Assembly (NCBI GenBank): GCA_948468385.1
Contig: CAOKHZ010000038.1
Location: forward strand, 1 to 36,915
DNA: 36,915 nt
Origin: an uncultured Faecalicatena sp.
GTDB taxonomy: Bacteria; Bacillota; Clostridia; Lachnospirales; Lachnospiraceae
Reading direction: 5' to 3'
Shown here: in pieces, positions 8,409 through 17,471 of the stretch
Numbering within the stretch: position 1 is the first letter of the stretch
Layout of the letters: every line of letters starts with the position of its first letter
Position numbers and translations under genes: made by a program
The notes under the pieces: generated by a model
Databases searched by the model: none
What the model saw: only the letters and a program-made list of their open reading frames with translations
What the model was told of the DNA's origin: nothing

Positions 8409-10262
8409 TTGAATACATTATCAGAATTAATAACGAAGGAAATGGAACAGGCCTTTGGCGCGGCGGGATACGACGCGTCTTATGCGAAGGTGACGTTGTC
8501 CAACCGTCCGGACTTGTGCGAATACCAGTGCAATGGGGCGATGGCGGCGGCGAAGGCGTATCATAAGGCACCATTCCTGATTGCCGAGGACGTGGTCGCG
8601 CATTTGCAGGATAGTGCGTGTTTTTCGCTGGCCGAGGCGGTAAAGCCGGGCTTTATCAATCTTAAATTGAAACCGGAATATGTGGCGGCATTCTTGCAGC
8701 AGATGGCGGAGGATGAGCATCTTGGCGTAGAATTGGAGAAAATTCCCCGCACCATCATGGTGGATTACGGCGGGCCGAACGTGGCAAAGCCGCTGCACGT
8801 GGGACATTTGCGTTCGGCGATTATCGGCGAGAGCGTGAAGCGTATCATGCGTTATAAAGGCAACCAGGTGACGGGTGACATCCATCTGGGCGACTGGGGC
8901 TACCAGATGGGTCTGATTATCACGGAACTGGAAAAGCGGAAGCCGCAGCTACCCTATTTTGACGAGGGGTTCACGGGGGAATACCCGTCCGAGGCACCGT
9001 TTACGATAGGAGAGTTGGAGGAGATTTACCCGACGGCCAGCGCATATGCGAAGGAGCATGAGGAGTATCGGGAAAAGGCGTTGCATGCCACATATTTACT
9101 TCAGAATGGCCATCGTGGATATCGTGCCGTGTGGAATCACATCATGCAGATTTCCGTGGCGGACTTAAAGAAAAATTACCAGAATCTGAACGTGGAATTT
9201 GATTTGTGGAAGGGCGAGGCGGACGTTCAGAAATATATTCCGGACATGGTACGGAAATTAAAAGACGAAGGCTTTGCCCATTATGATGAGGGAGCCCTGG
9301 TGGTCGATGTATGTGAGGCAGATGATAAAAAAGAGGTGCCGCCGTGCATGATTTTGAAGTCGGACGGTGCTGCGTTGTATGACACCACGGACTTGGCGAC
9401 GCTTGTGGAGCGGGAAAAGCTGTATAGGCCAAACGAAGTGATTTATGTCGTGGACAAGCGTCAGGAGCTACATTTCGTGCAGGTGTTCCGCTGCGCGAAA
9501 AAGACAGGCATCGTGCGCCCGGAGACGAAACTGACGTTCCTCGGGTTCGGCACGATGAACGGCAAGGACGGAAAGCCTTTCAAGACAAGGGAAGGCGGCG
9601 TGATGCGGTTGGAAAAACTGATTCAAGAAATTGATGACGAGATGTATAAAAAGATCATGGACAACCGGACGGTCGGCGAGGAAGAGGCAAAGGAAACGGC
9701 CAGGACGGTCGGCCTGGCGGCCATCAAGTATGGGGACTTGTCCAACCAGGCAGCGAAGGACTACGTGTTTGATGTGGATCGCTTTACTTCGTTCGAGGGA
9801 AATACCGGGCCGTATATTTTGTATACGATTGTGCGAATTAAATCCATCCTTGCCAAATATGGCCGGTCGGAAGAGGCGAAACTGGCACGGGGCGGGGAGC
9901 CTGAAGATGACGGTTTGACCCGTTGTGGAGAGACGGCGGCGTCGGACTTGTCCGGACGCGTGCAAGCCGGTGATTTGCACCTGCGCGCGGCCGAGAACGA
10001 ATTTGAGAAGGCGTTGATGCTGGAAGTTGCCAGGTTCAATGAAATGATAGACGTCGTGTATGAGGAAATCGCGCCGCATAAGATTTGCGCGTATCTATAC
10101 GACGTGGCGAACACGTTTAATAAATTTTATCATGAAACCAAGATTCTTTCCGAGACGGATGAGGAGAAAAAGGCAGGCTATATCGCCTTGCTCGTGCTGA
10201 CGAAGAGAGTGCTGACGACTTGTATCGACTTGTTGGGATTCGAAGCACCGGAAAGGATGTAG
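8409..10262 (+). CDS. argS: Arginyl-tRNA synthetase
   Basis: The enzyme charges tRNA-Arg with arginine using ATP. The protein (617 residues) has the ArgS N-terminal Add-1 domain (VTLSNRPDLCEYQCNGAMAAAK) and the class I HIGH box as HVGH within YGGPNVAKPLHVGHLRSAIIGES. The Rossmann core follows, with no canonical KMSKS as is usual for ArgS (LTFLGFGTMNGKDGKPFKTREGGVM). The C-terminal DALR anticodon-binding domain ends CIDLLGFEAPERM. A poorly conserved linker (about residues 495-525, SEEAKLARGGEPEDDG...) sits between core and DALR domain. The TTG at 8409 has GGAG 10 bases upstream; GTG at 8400 is too close to that site but cannot be excluded. A tRNA-Arg lies 7 kb upstream, unlinked in transcription. 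Confidence 0.97.
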   Translation: MNTLSELITKEMEQAFGAAGYDASYAKVTLSNRPDLCEYQCNGAMAAAKAYHKAPFLIAEDVVAHLQDSACFSLAEAVKPGFINLKLKPEYVAAFLQQMAEDEHLGVELEKIPRTIMVDYGGPNVAKPLHVGHLRSAIIGESVKRIMRYKGNQVTGDIHLGDWGYQMGLIITELEKRKPQLPYFDEGFTGEYPSEAPFTIGELEEIYPTASAYAKEHEEYREKALHATYLLQNGHRGYRAVWNHIMQISVADLKKNYQNLNVEFDLWKGEADVQKYIPDMVRKLKDEGFAHYDEGALVVDVCEADDKKEVPPCMILKSDGAALYDTTDLATLVEREKLYRPNEVIYVVDKRQELHFVQVFRCAKKTGIVRPETKLTFLGFGTMNGKDGKPFKTREGGVMRLEKLIQEIDDEMYKKIMDNRTVGEEEAKETARTVGLAAIKYGDLSNQAAKDYVFDVDRFTSFEGNTGPYILYTIVRIKSILAKYGRSEEAKLARGGEPEDDGLTRCGETAASDLSGRVQAGDLHLRAAENEFEKALMLEVARFNEMIDVVYEEIAPHKICAYLYDVANTFNKFYHETKILSETDEEKKAGYIALLVLTKRVLTTCIDLLGFEAPERM

Positions 10263-10270
10263 GAAAGAGC

Positions 10271-11557
10271 ATGGCGGATATGACAAGGAAATTGTTTTAC
10301 GAAGACAGCCACCAAAAGAGCTTTGTGGCGACGGTGACGGAATGCGTGGCAGGTTCACTCCCGATGGGCAAGGACGATGGCGTGAAAAGATATTGGATCG
10401 CGTTGGATAAAACCGCGTTTTTCCCGGAAGGTGGCGGCCAATATGCGGATACGGGATTTTTAAGTGCCGAACCTTTGGAAGAGGGGCGTGGCACGGATGG
10501 GGATTTCGTGCAAGGGAGCCGATTTGAGGCGCGGCGTGAAGGCGTGGCGCGCATTACGGACGTGCAGGAAAAGGATGGCATCATTTATCATAAATCCGAC
10601 AAGGCGTTCGCGGTCGGAAGCGTCGTGTATGGAATGCTGGACTGGGACGAGCGCTTTGGCAAGATGCAACAGCATACGGGAGAGCATATCGTTTCCGGTT
10701 TGGTGCATGCAAAGTTTGGCTACGACAACGTGGGATTTCACCTGGCGGGCACGTATTGCACCATGGATTTTAGCGGGGAAATTGGCGAGGAAGACTTGCG
10801 TCGGATAGAATGGCTGGCCAACGAGGCGGTGGTGAAAAATCTTGACGTGGAGGTCTTGTATCCGACGAAGGAAGCACTCGCAGGGATGGAGTATCGCAGC
10901 AAAATTGAAATCGAGGGGCAGGTGCGTATCGTGGTGATACCAGGATATGACACTTGCGCTTGTTGTGCGCCGCATGTGAAAAAGACCGGGGAAATCGGCC
11001 TCATCCGGTTGACGGATTCACAGAGATATAAGGGTGGCGTGCGCGTCACGATGCTCTGTGGATTTCGCGCGTTGGAGGATTACCGCCAAAAATCCATGTC
11101 GGTGAGACGGATTTCCAATCACTTGTGTGTAAAGGAGGAGGACGTTTTTGCGGCGGTGGAACGTGTCAAAGGGGAGTGCGCGCAGCTTGGACAGAAGCTC
11201 GCGGACAAGCAAAAGGAAATTTTCACCTACAAGGTGAAAGAAATTGATAAAGACGAGGGGATAACTTGTTTGTTCGAGGAAGCTTTGGAAGGAGACGGCG
11301 GGAGGAGCTTGATGAACCTGGCTTTGGAAGCGGGGGTCGAGGTGTGCGCCGTGTTTTGGAAAAGCGAGAAAGACGGTGCGTACCGCTATTGTATAGGGAG
11401 CGCGCGTAAAGACGTGCGCGACCTGGGAAAGGCATTAAATATGCGGTTTCAGGGGCGGGGCGGCGGAAAGGCCGAGATGGTGCAAGGCTCGCTCATGGGG
11501 GAGGAAAAAGACCTCCGGGAGTGGATGCGAAAGGAAAGCGGGGAATGGTTGCGATGA
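10271..11557 (+). CDS. Alanyl-tRNA editing protein (AlaX-like, long form)
   Basis: The 428-residue protein resembles the editing half of alanyl-tRNA synthetase without the catalytic core. Such AlaX proteins hydrolyse Ser-tRNA(Ala) or Gly-tRNA(Ala). An N-terminal beta-barrel region has FFPEGGGQYADTG. The zinc site is built from HTGEH (in MQQHTGEHIVSGL) and CACCAPH. A C-terminal part with a helical linker and GRGGGKAEMVQGS resembles the DHHA1 oligomerisation domain, making it the longer AlaX type. The ATG at 10271 has AGGAAAG just upstream and lies 9 bp after argS, so the two are likely co-transcribed. The family call is secure; exact specificity (Ser or Gly) cannot be read. Confidence 0.92.
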   Translation: MADMTRKLFYEDSHQKSFVATVTECVAGSLPMGKDDGVKRYWIALDKTAFFPEGGGQYADTGFLSAEPLEEGRGTDGDFVQGSRFEARREGVARITDVQEKDGIIYHKSDKAFAVGSVVYGMLDWDERFGKMQQHTGEHIVSGLVHAKFGYDNVGFHLAGTYCTMDFSGEIGEEDLRRIEWLANEAVVKNLDVEVLYPTKEALAGMEYRSKIEIEGQVRIVVIPGYDTCACCAPHVKKTGEIGLIRLTDSQRYKGGVRVTMLCGFRALEDYRQKSMSVRRISNHLCVKEEDVFAAVERVKGECAQLGQKLADKQKEIFTYKVKEIDKDEGITCLFEEALEGDGGRSLMNLALEAGVEVCAVFWKSEKDGAYRYCIGSARKDVRDLGKALNMRFQGRGGGKAEMVQGSLMGEEKDLREWMRKESGEWLR

Positions 11558-12540
11558 AAGGAAGTCCTGAAAAAAAGGCGTTTTGGAGACTGTTCAGTCC
11601 CCTGCTGGCATATTGGATCGTGCAAGTCGTGTTTAGCTCTTTGCTGTCTTTTGTGATGATGATTGTCAAGGCAAAGGATTTGGCTCCGATATTGTTTGTC
11701 GATCAGGAGAACGTGACGGAGGCGGAACTTCAGACGGTGTTTGACGCGGTCAATAAAATTGCCGGAGAATTTTACCAGCAATATCAATTGGAATGTGCGA
11801 CGGCATCGGCCTTGTGCCTGATTTTGGTCATGGGAATCATGTTTTGGCAGGATCGGAAGAGAGAAATGACGGGTCAGGCGGCGGTGGCGGGATGGATGCC
11901 GTCAGCGGGACAGATGATGGTGACGGGACGGATGGCACCGGCGGGTCAGGCAGAACCAGTGAAGCGGGCGGTGCCGGCTTCGAAATACGTGTTGCTTTTG
12001 GGGCTGGGCGTTTCTTTTTGTCTTGCCGCCAATTGTCTGGTGGGCATGACGGAGCTGGCATTCACGGACGGGGCATATCAGGAGGCGGCCATCTCTTACG
12101 ACCCGTCGTTCCCGCTACAGGTTTTGTGCAGCGGTCTTGTCATTCCGCTTTCAGAGGAATTATTTTATAGGGGTGTGATTTTTAAAAGATTTCGGGAACG
12201 AATTGGCTTCGTGGGGGCGGCATTTATCAGCGCTTTTGTTTTTTCCACTAGCCACGGGAACCTCGTGCAGGCACTTTATACGATTGGGCTTGGCATGTTG
12301 TTGGCTTATGCTTATGAGAAATATGGCTCTTTCAAGGCACCGTTGTGTCTTCACGTCGTGACGAACGTGACTTTGCTCGTCTGCACGCAGATGGGCGTGT
12401 TTGACTGGCTGATGCAAAACAAGCCGTGGATGGCGGTTTTGGCGGTCGCGGGGACGTTTGTGGGGACGATGATGTTTGTGAACATACAGAAGGTTGGAGA
12501 GGAGCCGGCTACGATTCATCCCCCGGCCAATCACTCGTAA
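11545..12540 (+). CDS. CPBP-family intramembrane metalloprotease (CAAX-protease/bacteriocin-processing type)
   Basis: The 331-residue, multi-helix membrane protein carries the three CPBP (Abi) motifs: SEELFYR (E204, E205, R209), FSTSHGN (H237) and LHVVTN (H270, N274). Members of this family cleave prenylated or other membrane proteins, or act in bacteriocin self-immunity; the substrate here is unknown. A loop of about 40 residues between early helices is rich in Gly, Met and Ala (GWMPSAGQMMVTGRMAPAG) and looks unconserved. The gene overlaps the end of the AlaX gene. ATG 11545 has AGGA 9 bases upstream; ATG 11554 forms an ATGA overlap with the AlaX stop and is an equal alternative. Confidence 0.88.
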   Translation: MVAMKGSPEKKAFWRLFSPLLAYWIVQVVFSSLLSFVMMIVKAKDLAPILFVDQENVTEAELQTVFDAVNKIAGEFYQQYQLECATASALCLILVMGIMFWQDRKREMTGQAAVAGWMPSAGQMMVTGRMAPAGQAEPVKRAVPASKYVLLLGLGVSFCLAANCLVGMTELAFTDGAYQEAAISYDPSFPLQVLCSGLVIPLSEELFYRGVIFKRFRERIGFVGAAFISAFVFSTSHGNLVQALYTIGLGMLLAYAYEKYGSFKAPLCLHVVTNVTLLVCTQMGVFDWLMQNKPWMAVLAVAGTFVGTMMFVNIQKVGEEPATIHPPANHS

Positions 12541-12696
12541 TGCCCATTACAATTCAGCCCGCGCTGGCGCGGTGCTGACGTGGAGGATGGACGTAAATCC
12601 GGCCGATGCATCACCCGCTTCGCCAAAGGCGAACTAAAAATGCGGGAGATGCCCATTACAATTCAGCCCGCGCTGGCGCGGTGCTGAATTGTAATG
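12540..12696. repeat. Direct repeats of a TTACAATTCAGC palindromic element around a second cruciform
   Basis: A 39-bp sequence (start ATGCCCATTACAATTCAGCC) occurs identically at 12540-12578 and 12649-12687. The second copy completes a near-perfect palindrome (12654-12696): CATTACAATTCAGC pairs with GCTGAATTGTAATG, with CCGCGC/GCGCGG inside. The first copy loses its right arm. Between them (12608-12652) GCATC-A-CCCGC pairs with GCGGG-A-GATGC and encloses TTCGCC-AAA-GGCGAA. Related half-palindromes follow gltD and the GH36 gene. The element probably terminates the upstream operon or is a REP-like sequence. Confidence 0.85.
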
Positions 12697-12733
12697 ATTG
12701 GTCGGGATGAACTGCCGGATGAAAAATTTATGG

Positions 12734-12762
12734 TTTACAAATGTAAAAAAATGATGTATAGT
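12734..12762 (+). promoter_or_regulatory. Sigma-A promoter for gltBD
   Basis: TTTACA (12734-12739), 17-bp spacer, TATAGT (12757-12762). The leader of about 100 nt has a hairpin CGAGG-CTG-CCTCG inside a GTTACG/CGTAAC stem, and TTGCACGTAA occurs twice. Regulation by nitrogen through this leader is possible but not shown. Confidence 0.75.
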
Positions 12763-12870
12763 AGGAAAAATAAAAGGAAGTTACGCTGTATCGGGTTCGA
12801 GGCTGCCTCGTCAAGTTGCACGTAACGACATTTGCACGTAAGTGTTTATGGTAAGGAAAGGAAGACGGTT

Positions 12871-15800
12871 ATGGGAAAAGTGAATAGGGCTTGGCTTCAG
12901 GGTCTATATCGGCCTGAATTCGAGCATGACAACTGCGGCATTGGCGCGGTGGTGAACATCAAAGGCGTAAAGAGCCACGAGACGGTGGCGGACGCGCTGA
13001 GGATTGTAGAAAATCTTGAACATAGAGCAGGCAAGGACGCCGAGGGTAAGACAGGAGACGGAGTTGGAATCTTGTTACAGATTTCGCACAAGTTTTTCTC
13101 CAAGGTCTGTGAACCCCTCGGTTTTTCTTTGCCCTCGGAGAGGGAGTACGGGGTTGGAATGTTTTTCCTGCCGCAGGATGAATTAAAGCGCAACCAGGCG
13201 AAAAAAATCTTCGAGGTCATCGTGGCAAAGGAGGGCTTGAAGTTCCTCGGGTGGCGCGAGGTTCCCGTCTCACCGTCCGTGCTTGGTAAAAAGGCAGTAG
13301 AGTGCATGCCATGCATTATGCAGGCGTTTATCGAGAAGCCGGGACGCGTCGAAAAGGGTTTGCCGTTTGACCGGCGGCTGTACGTCGTGCGCCGCATTTT
13401 CGAGCAAAGCAGCGACGACACTTATGTGGCGTCGCTCTCAAGCCGCACCATCGTTTACAAGGGAATGTTTTTGGTAGGGCAGTTGCGCTTGTTTTTTGCC
13501 GATTTGCAGGATGCGGATTACGAGTCGGCGATTGCCATGGTGCATTCCCGCTTTAGCACGAACACGAACCCGAGCTGGGAGCGGGCGCATCCAAACCGCT
13601 TCATGGTCCACAACGGGGAAATTAACACGATTCGTGGAAATGCCGACAAGATGCGGGCACGGGAAGAGACGATGGAGTCCGAATTTATGAAGGGGGAATT
13701 GCACAAGGTGCTTCCGGCTATCAATTCGTCGGGGTCTGACTCGGCGATGCTGGACAACGCGCTGGAATTCATGGTGATGAGCGGCATGGAGCTGCCCCTC
13801 GCGGTCATGATTGCCATTCCTGAGCCATGGGAAAATAATCGTGGCATGCCGCAAAAGATCAAGGACTTTTATCAATATTACGCGACGATGATGGAACCGT
13901 GGGACGGCCCGGCCTCCATCTTGTTTTCCGACGGGGACTGCATGGGCGCGGTGCTTGACCGCAACGGCCTGCGTCCTTCGCGTTACTACATCACGGATGA
14001 CGACCGCCTGATTTTGTCATCCGAGGTGGGCGTTTTAGACATTGATCCGGCGAAGGTTCTGCTCAAGGAACGTCTGCATCCGGGAAAAATGCTTTTGGTC
14101 GACACCGTGCGGGGCAAGGTCATAAGCGACGAGGAATTGAAGGAATATTACGCGAGTCAGGAACCCTACGGCGAGTGGATTGACGGTAACATGATTCAGT
14201 TGAAAGATTTGAAAATCCCCAATCGCGACATTCCAGGGTACACGAAGGAGGAGTGCCAGCGGTTGCAGAAGGCTTTCGGCTATTCTTACGAGGAAGTGAA
14301 GAGCTCCATTTTAAACATGGCGAAGACCGGAGGCGAGGGTACGGCGGCCATGGGAATCGACATCCCGTTGGCGGTATTGTCAAAAAACAGTCAGCCATTG
14401 TTCGGATATTTTAAACAATTGTTCGCGCAGGTGACGAACCCGCCAATCGATGCCATCCGGGAAAAAGTGGTGACTTCGACGACAATTTACATCGGGGCGG
14501 ACGGAAATCTTCTGGAAAAGAAGGAAGAAAATTGTAAAATGCTGCAAGTGCACAACCCGATTCTCACCAACACGGACTTGCTGAAAATAAAGTACATGGA
14601 CGTGGAGGGGTTCCGAGTGGCGGAGATTCCGATTACTTATTATAAGAACACGAGCCTTGACAAGGCGATGGATTATTTGTTCATTGAGGTGGATCGCGCC
14701 ATCCGCGAGGGGGCGAACATCCTGATCCTTTCCGATCGGGAAATGGACGAGTACCATGTGGCGATTCCTTCTCTTTTGGCCGTGTCCGGCTTGCAGCAGC
14801 ACCTGGTGCGCACGAAAAAGCGAACCTCCGTGGCCATGATCTTGGAATCCGGCGAGCCGAGGGAGGTACACCATTTTGCCACGCTGCTGGGATATGGGGC
14901 TTGCGCCATCAATCCGTACCTGGCGCACGAGACCATCCGCCAGTTGATTGACGGCAACATGTTGCACAAGGACTATTACGCGGCGGTCAACGACTATAAC
15001 GACGCGGTCATTAACGGCATAATTAAGATTGCTTCCAAGATGGGCATTTCCACAATCCAGTCGTATCAGGGCGCGAAGATTTTTGAGGCCGTCGGTCTGA
15101 AGAAGGAATTTATTGATACATATTTTACGGATACCGTGAGCCGCGTGGGCGGAATCGGCATCGAGGAAATCGCCGGGGATTATACGGCGTTTCACACGAA
15201 AGGGTTCGACCCGTTGGGACTTGACGCGGACATGACGCTTGACAGCGTCGGGCGGCACAAGGCAAAGAGCGGCGCGGAGGAGCACTTGTATAACCCGCGT
15301 ACGATTCACGCGTTACAGCAGTCTACCCGCCGGGGCGATTACGAGCTGTTCAAGCAATATACGAGGATGGTGGACGAGGAGGGCGAAAAAATCAACCTGC
15401 GCGGGCAGTTGGAGTTCAATTACCCGAAAAAAGGCGTGCCGCTTGACGAGGTGGAGGGCGTTGATTCCATCGTCACCCGTTTCAAGACCGGAGCCATGTC
15501 CTACGGTTCCATTTCCAAGGAGGCGCACGAGACGTTGGCCATCGCCATGAACCGCCTGCATGGGAAATCAAACAGCGGCGAGGGCGGCGAGGAAATTGAA
15601 CGGCTTGACAGTGACCGCTGCTCGGCCATCAAGCAAGTGGCATCGGGGCGGTTTGGCGTGACGAGCCGTTACCTGGTCAGCGCGAAGGAGATACAGATTA
15701 AAATGGCGCAGGGTGCGAAGCCGGGCGAAGGCGGACATCTGCCGGGCGGAAAGGTTTACCCGTGGATTGCCAAAACACGGCATTCTACGCCGGGCGTGAG

Positions 15801-17406
15801 CCTGATTTCACCGCCGCCGCACCATGACATTTATTCGATAGAGGATCTTGCACAGTTGATTTATGATTGTAAAAATGCCAACAAGGACGCTCGGATTTCC
15901 GTGAAGCTGGTGTCCGAGGCGGGCGTGGGAACGGTGGCTGCCGGCGTGGCCAAGGCCGGAGCCGGACTCGTCCTCGTTTCCGGATACGACGGCGGCACGG
16001 GGGCTGCTCCTAGAAGTTCCATTCAAAATGCGGGTCTGCCGTGGGAACTGGGGCTGGCAGAGACGCACCAGACGTTGATTGCCAACGGACTTAGGGAGCG
16101 CGTGCGCATCGAGGCGGACGGCAAGCTGATGAGCGGGCGTGACGTAGCCATTGCCGCCGTCCTCGGTGCGGAGGAATTTGGCTTCGCGACCGCCCCGCTG
16201 GTGACGATGGGGTGCGTAATGATGCGGGTCTGCAACCTCGACACTTGTCCGGTTGGCGTGGCGACGCAAAATCCTGAGTTACGCAAGCGGTTTTCTGGAA
16301 AACCTGAATATGTTATCAATTTCATGCGCTTTATCGCCGAGGAATTGCGCGAATACATGGCAAAACTGGGCGTTCGCGGCGTGGACGAATTGGTTGGCAG
16401 GACTGACCTTTTGCGGATGAAGGAACATCCGACCTCGAAACGGGCGGCGACGCTGGATTTGAGCCGGATTTTGTACAACCCGCATGTGCATGAGAAAAAG
16501 GGCATGAAGTTTAACCCGAAGAAGGTATACGATTTTGAGTTGGAAAAAACGTTGGATGAAAAGGTTCTGGTTTCGCAGCTGATGCCGTCGCTGGAAAAGG
16601 GCGAGGCAAAAAGCATTGAGATTGAGGTGGGCAACACGGACCGTACTTTCGGCACGCTTTTCGGTTCGGAGATTACGAGGCGTTACCCGGAGGGGCTTGA
16701 CGAGGACACCTATGTAGTAAAATGCAAAGGCGCGGGCGGTCAGAGTTTTGGCGCGTTCATCCCGCGCGGGCTTACGCTGGAGCTTACCGGGGACAGCAAC
16801 GATTATTTTGGCAAGGGGCTCTCGGGCGGCAAGCTGGTGGTGCGCCCTCCGCGGGGTATTCGTTTCAAGACGAACGAAAACATCATCGTCGGTAACGTGG
16901 CGCTTTACGGCGCGACTGGCGGAAAGGCCTACGTCGGCGGCGTGGCAGGTGAACGCTTCTGCGTACGTAATTCCGGCGCGCGCGCGGTCGTCGAGGGGGT
17001 CGGTGACCATGGTTGCGAATACATGACGGGCGGCTGCGTGGTGATTATCGGCCAGGTGGGCAAGAATTTCGCGGCAGGTATGAGCGGCGGCATCGCCTAC
17101 GTGCTCGACGAGGAGAACGACTTGTACAAAAAAGTGAATAAAACCATGGTAAATATGGAACGTGTCACGGACAAGTATGACGTGCAGGAAATTAAGAACA
17201 TGTTGAAAGAGCATGTCGATTGTACCAGCTCGGAAGTCGGAAGGAGAATTTTGGAGAATTTCAAGGAGTATTTGCCGAAGTTCAAGAAAATCATCCCGGA
17301 GGATTATGAGAAGATGATGACGGCCATCCTGCAGATGGAGGAGAAGGGACTTGGCAGCGACCAGGCGAAAATCGAGGCGTTTAATCAGATTAAGAACGGG
17401 AAATGA
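12871..17406 (+). CDS. gltB: Glutamate synthase (NADPH-type), large subunit
   Basis: The 1511-residue subunit makes glutamate from glutamine and 2-oxoglutarate. The class II amidotransferase domain (about 1-430) has its nucleophile at Cys22 in HDNCGIGAV, so a short propeptide is removed. A central domain (about 480-770) follows, then the FMN-binding synthase barrel (about 840-1200; GEGGEEIERL, AKPGEGGHLPGGKV, SGYDGGTGAAPRSS). The 3Fe-4S cluster cysteines are C1115, C1121 and C1126 (CVMMRVCNLDTCPVG). The C-terminal GXGXG beta-helix shows repeated G-rich segments (GRGLSGG-type). The ATG at 12871 has AAGGAAG 7 bases upstream. gltD follows 65 bp downstream in the same direction. Confidence 0.98.
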   Translation: MGKVNRAWLQGLYRPEFEHDNCGIGAVVNIKGVKSHETVADALRIVENLEHRAGKDAEGKTGDGVGILLQISHKFFSKVCEPLGFSLPSEREYGVGMFFLPQDELKRNQAKKIFEVIVAKEGLKFLGWREVPVSPSVLGKKAVECMPCIMQAFIEKPGRVEKGLPFDRRLYVVRRIFEQSSDDTYVASLSSRTIVYKGMFLVGQLRLFFADLQDADYESAIAMVHSRFSTNTNPSWERAHPNRFMVHNGEINTIRGNADKMRAREETMESEFMKGELHKVLPAINSSGSDSAMLDNALEFMVMSGMELPLAVMIAIPEPWENNRGMPQKIKDFYQYYATMMEPWDGPASILFSDGDCMGAVLDRNGLRPSRYYITDDDRLILSSEVGVLDIDPAKVLLKERLHPGKMLLVDTVRGKVISDEELKEYYASQEPYGEWIDGNMIQLKDLKIPNRDIPGYTKEECQRLQKAFGYSYEEVKSSILNMAKTGGEGTAAMGIDIPLAVLSKNSQPLFGYFKQLFAQVTNPPIDAIREKVVTSTTIYIGADGNLLEKKEENCKMLQVHNPILTNTDLLKIKYMDVEGFRVAEIPITYYKNTSLDKAMDYLFIEVDRAIREGANILILSDREMDEYHVAIPSLLAVSGLQQHLVRTKKRTSVAMILESGEPREVHHFATLLGYGACAINPYLAHETIRQLIDGNMLHKDYYAAVNDYNDAVINGIIKIASKMGISTIQSYQGAKIFEAVGLKKEFIDTYFTDTVSRVGGIGIEEIAGDYTAFHTKGFDPLGLDADMTLDSVGRHKAKSGAEEHLYNPRTIHALQQSTRRGDYELFKQYTRMVDEEGEKINLRGQLEFNYPKKGVPLDEVEGVDSIVTRFKTGAMSYGSISKEAHETLAIAMNRLHGKSNSGEGGEEIERLDSDRCSAIKQVASGRFGVTSRYLVSAKEIQIKMAQGAKPGEGGHLPGGKVYPWIAKTRHSTPGVSLISPPPHHDIYSIEDLAQLIYDCKNANKDARISVKLVSEAGVGTVAAGVAKAGAGLVLVSGYDGGTGAAPRSSIQNAGLPWELGLAETHQTLIANGLRERVRIEADGKLMSGRDVAIAAVLGAEEFGFATAPLVTMGCVMMRVCNLDTCPVGVATQNPELRKRFSGKPEYVINFMRFIAEELREYMAKLGVRGVDELVGRTDLLRMKEHPTSKRAATLDLSRILYNPHVHEKKGMKFNPKKVYDFELEKTLDEKVLVSQLMPSLEKGEAKSIEIEVGNTDRTFGTLFGSEITRRYPEGLDEDTYVVKCKGAGGQSFGAFIPRGLTLELTGDSNDYFGKGLSGGKLVVRPPRGIRFKTNENIIVGNVALYGATGGKAYVGGVAGERFCVRNSGARAVVEGVGDHGCEYMTGGCVVIIGQVGKNFAAGMSGGIAYVLDEENDLYKKVNKTMVNMERVTDKYDVQEIKNMLKEHVDCTSSEVGRRILENFKEYLPKFKKIIPEDYEKMMTAILQMEEKGLGSDQAKIEAFNQIKNGK

Positions 17407-17463
17407 GGTGGCTCGCCATAAAAAGTTAAGACGTTTCATCAAATTAAGAATGGAAGGTGAGGT
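17378..17463 (+). repeat. Imperfect 32-bp direct duplication of the gltB 3' end
   Basis: 17378-17409 (start CGTTTAATCAGATTAAGAAC, includes the gltB stop) and 17432-17463 (start CGTTTCATCAAATTAAGAAT) match at 26 of 32 positions. Both end in TGAGGT, and the second copy supplies a possible ribosome site for gltD. Confidence 0.8.
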
Positions 17464-17471
17464 AATGCGAA

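Noticed and set aside
12763-12870. Glutamine riboswitch (glnA or downstream-peptide type) before gltB
   Set aside because: The leader has a hairpin, but I cannot find the conserved core of those riboswitch classes.
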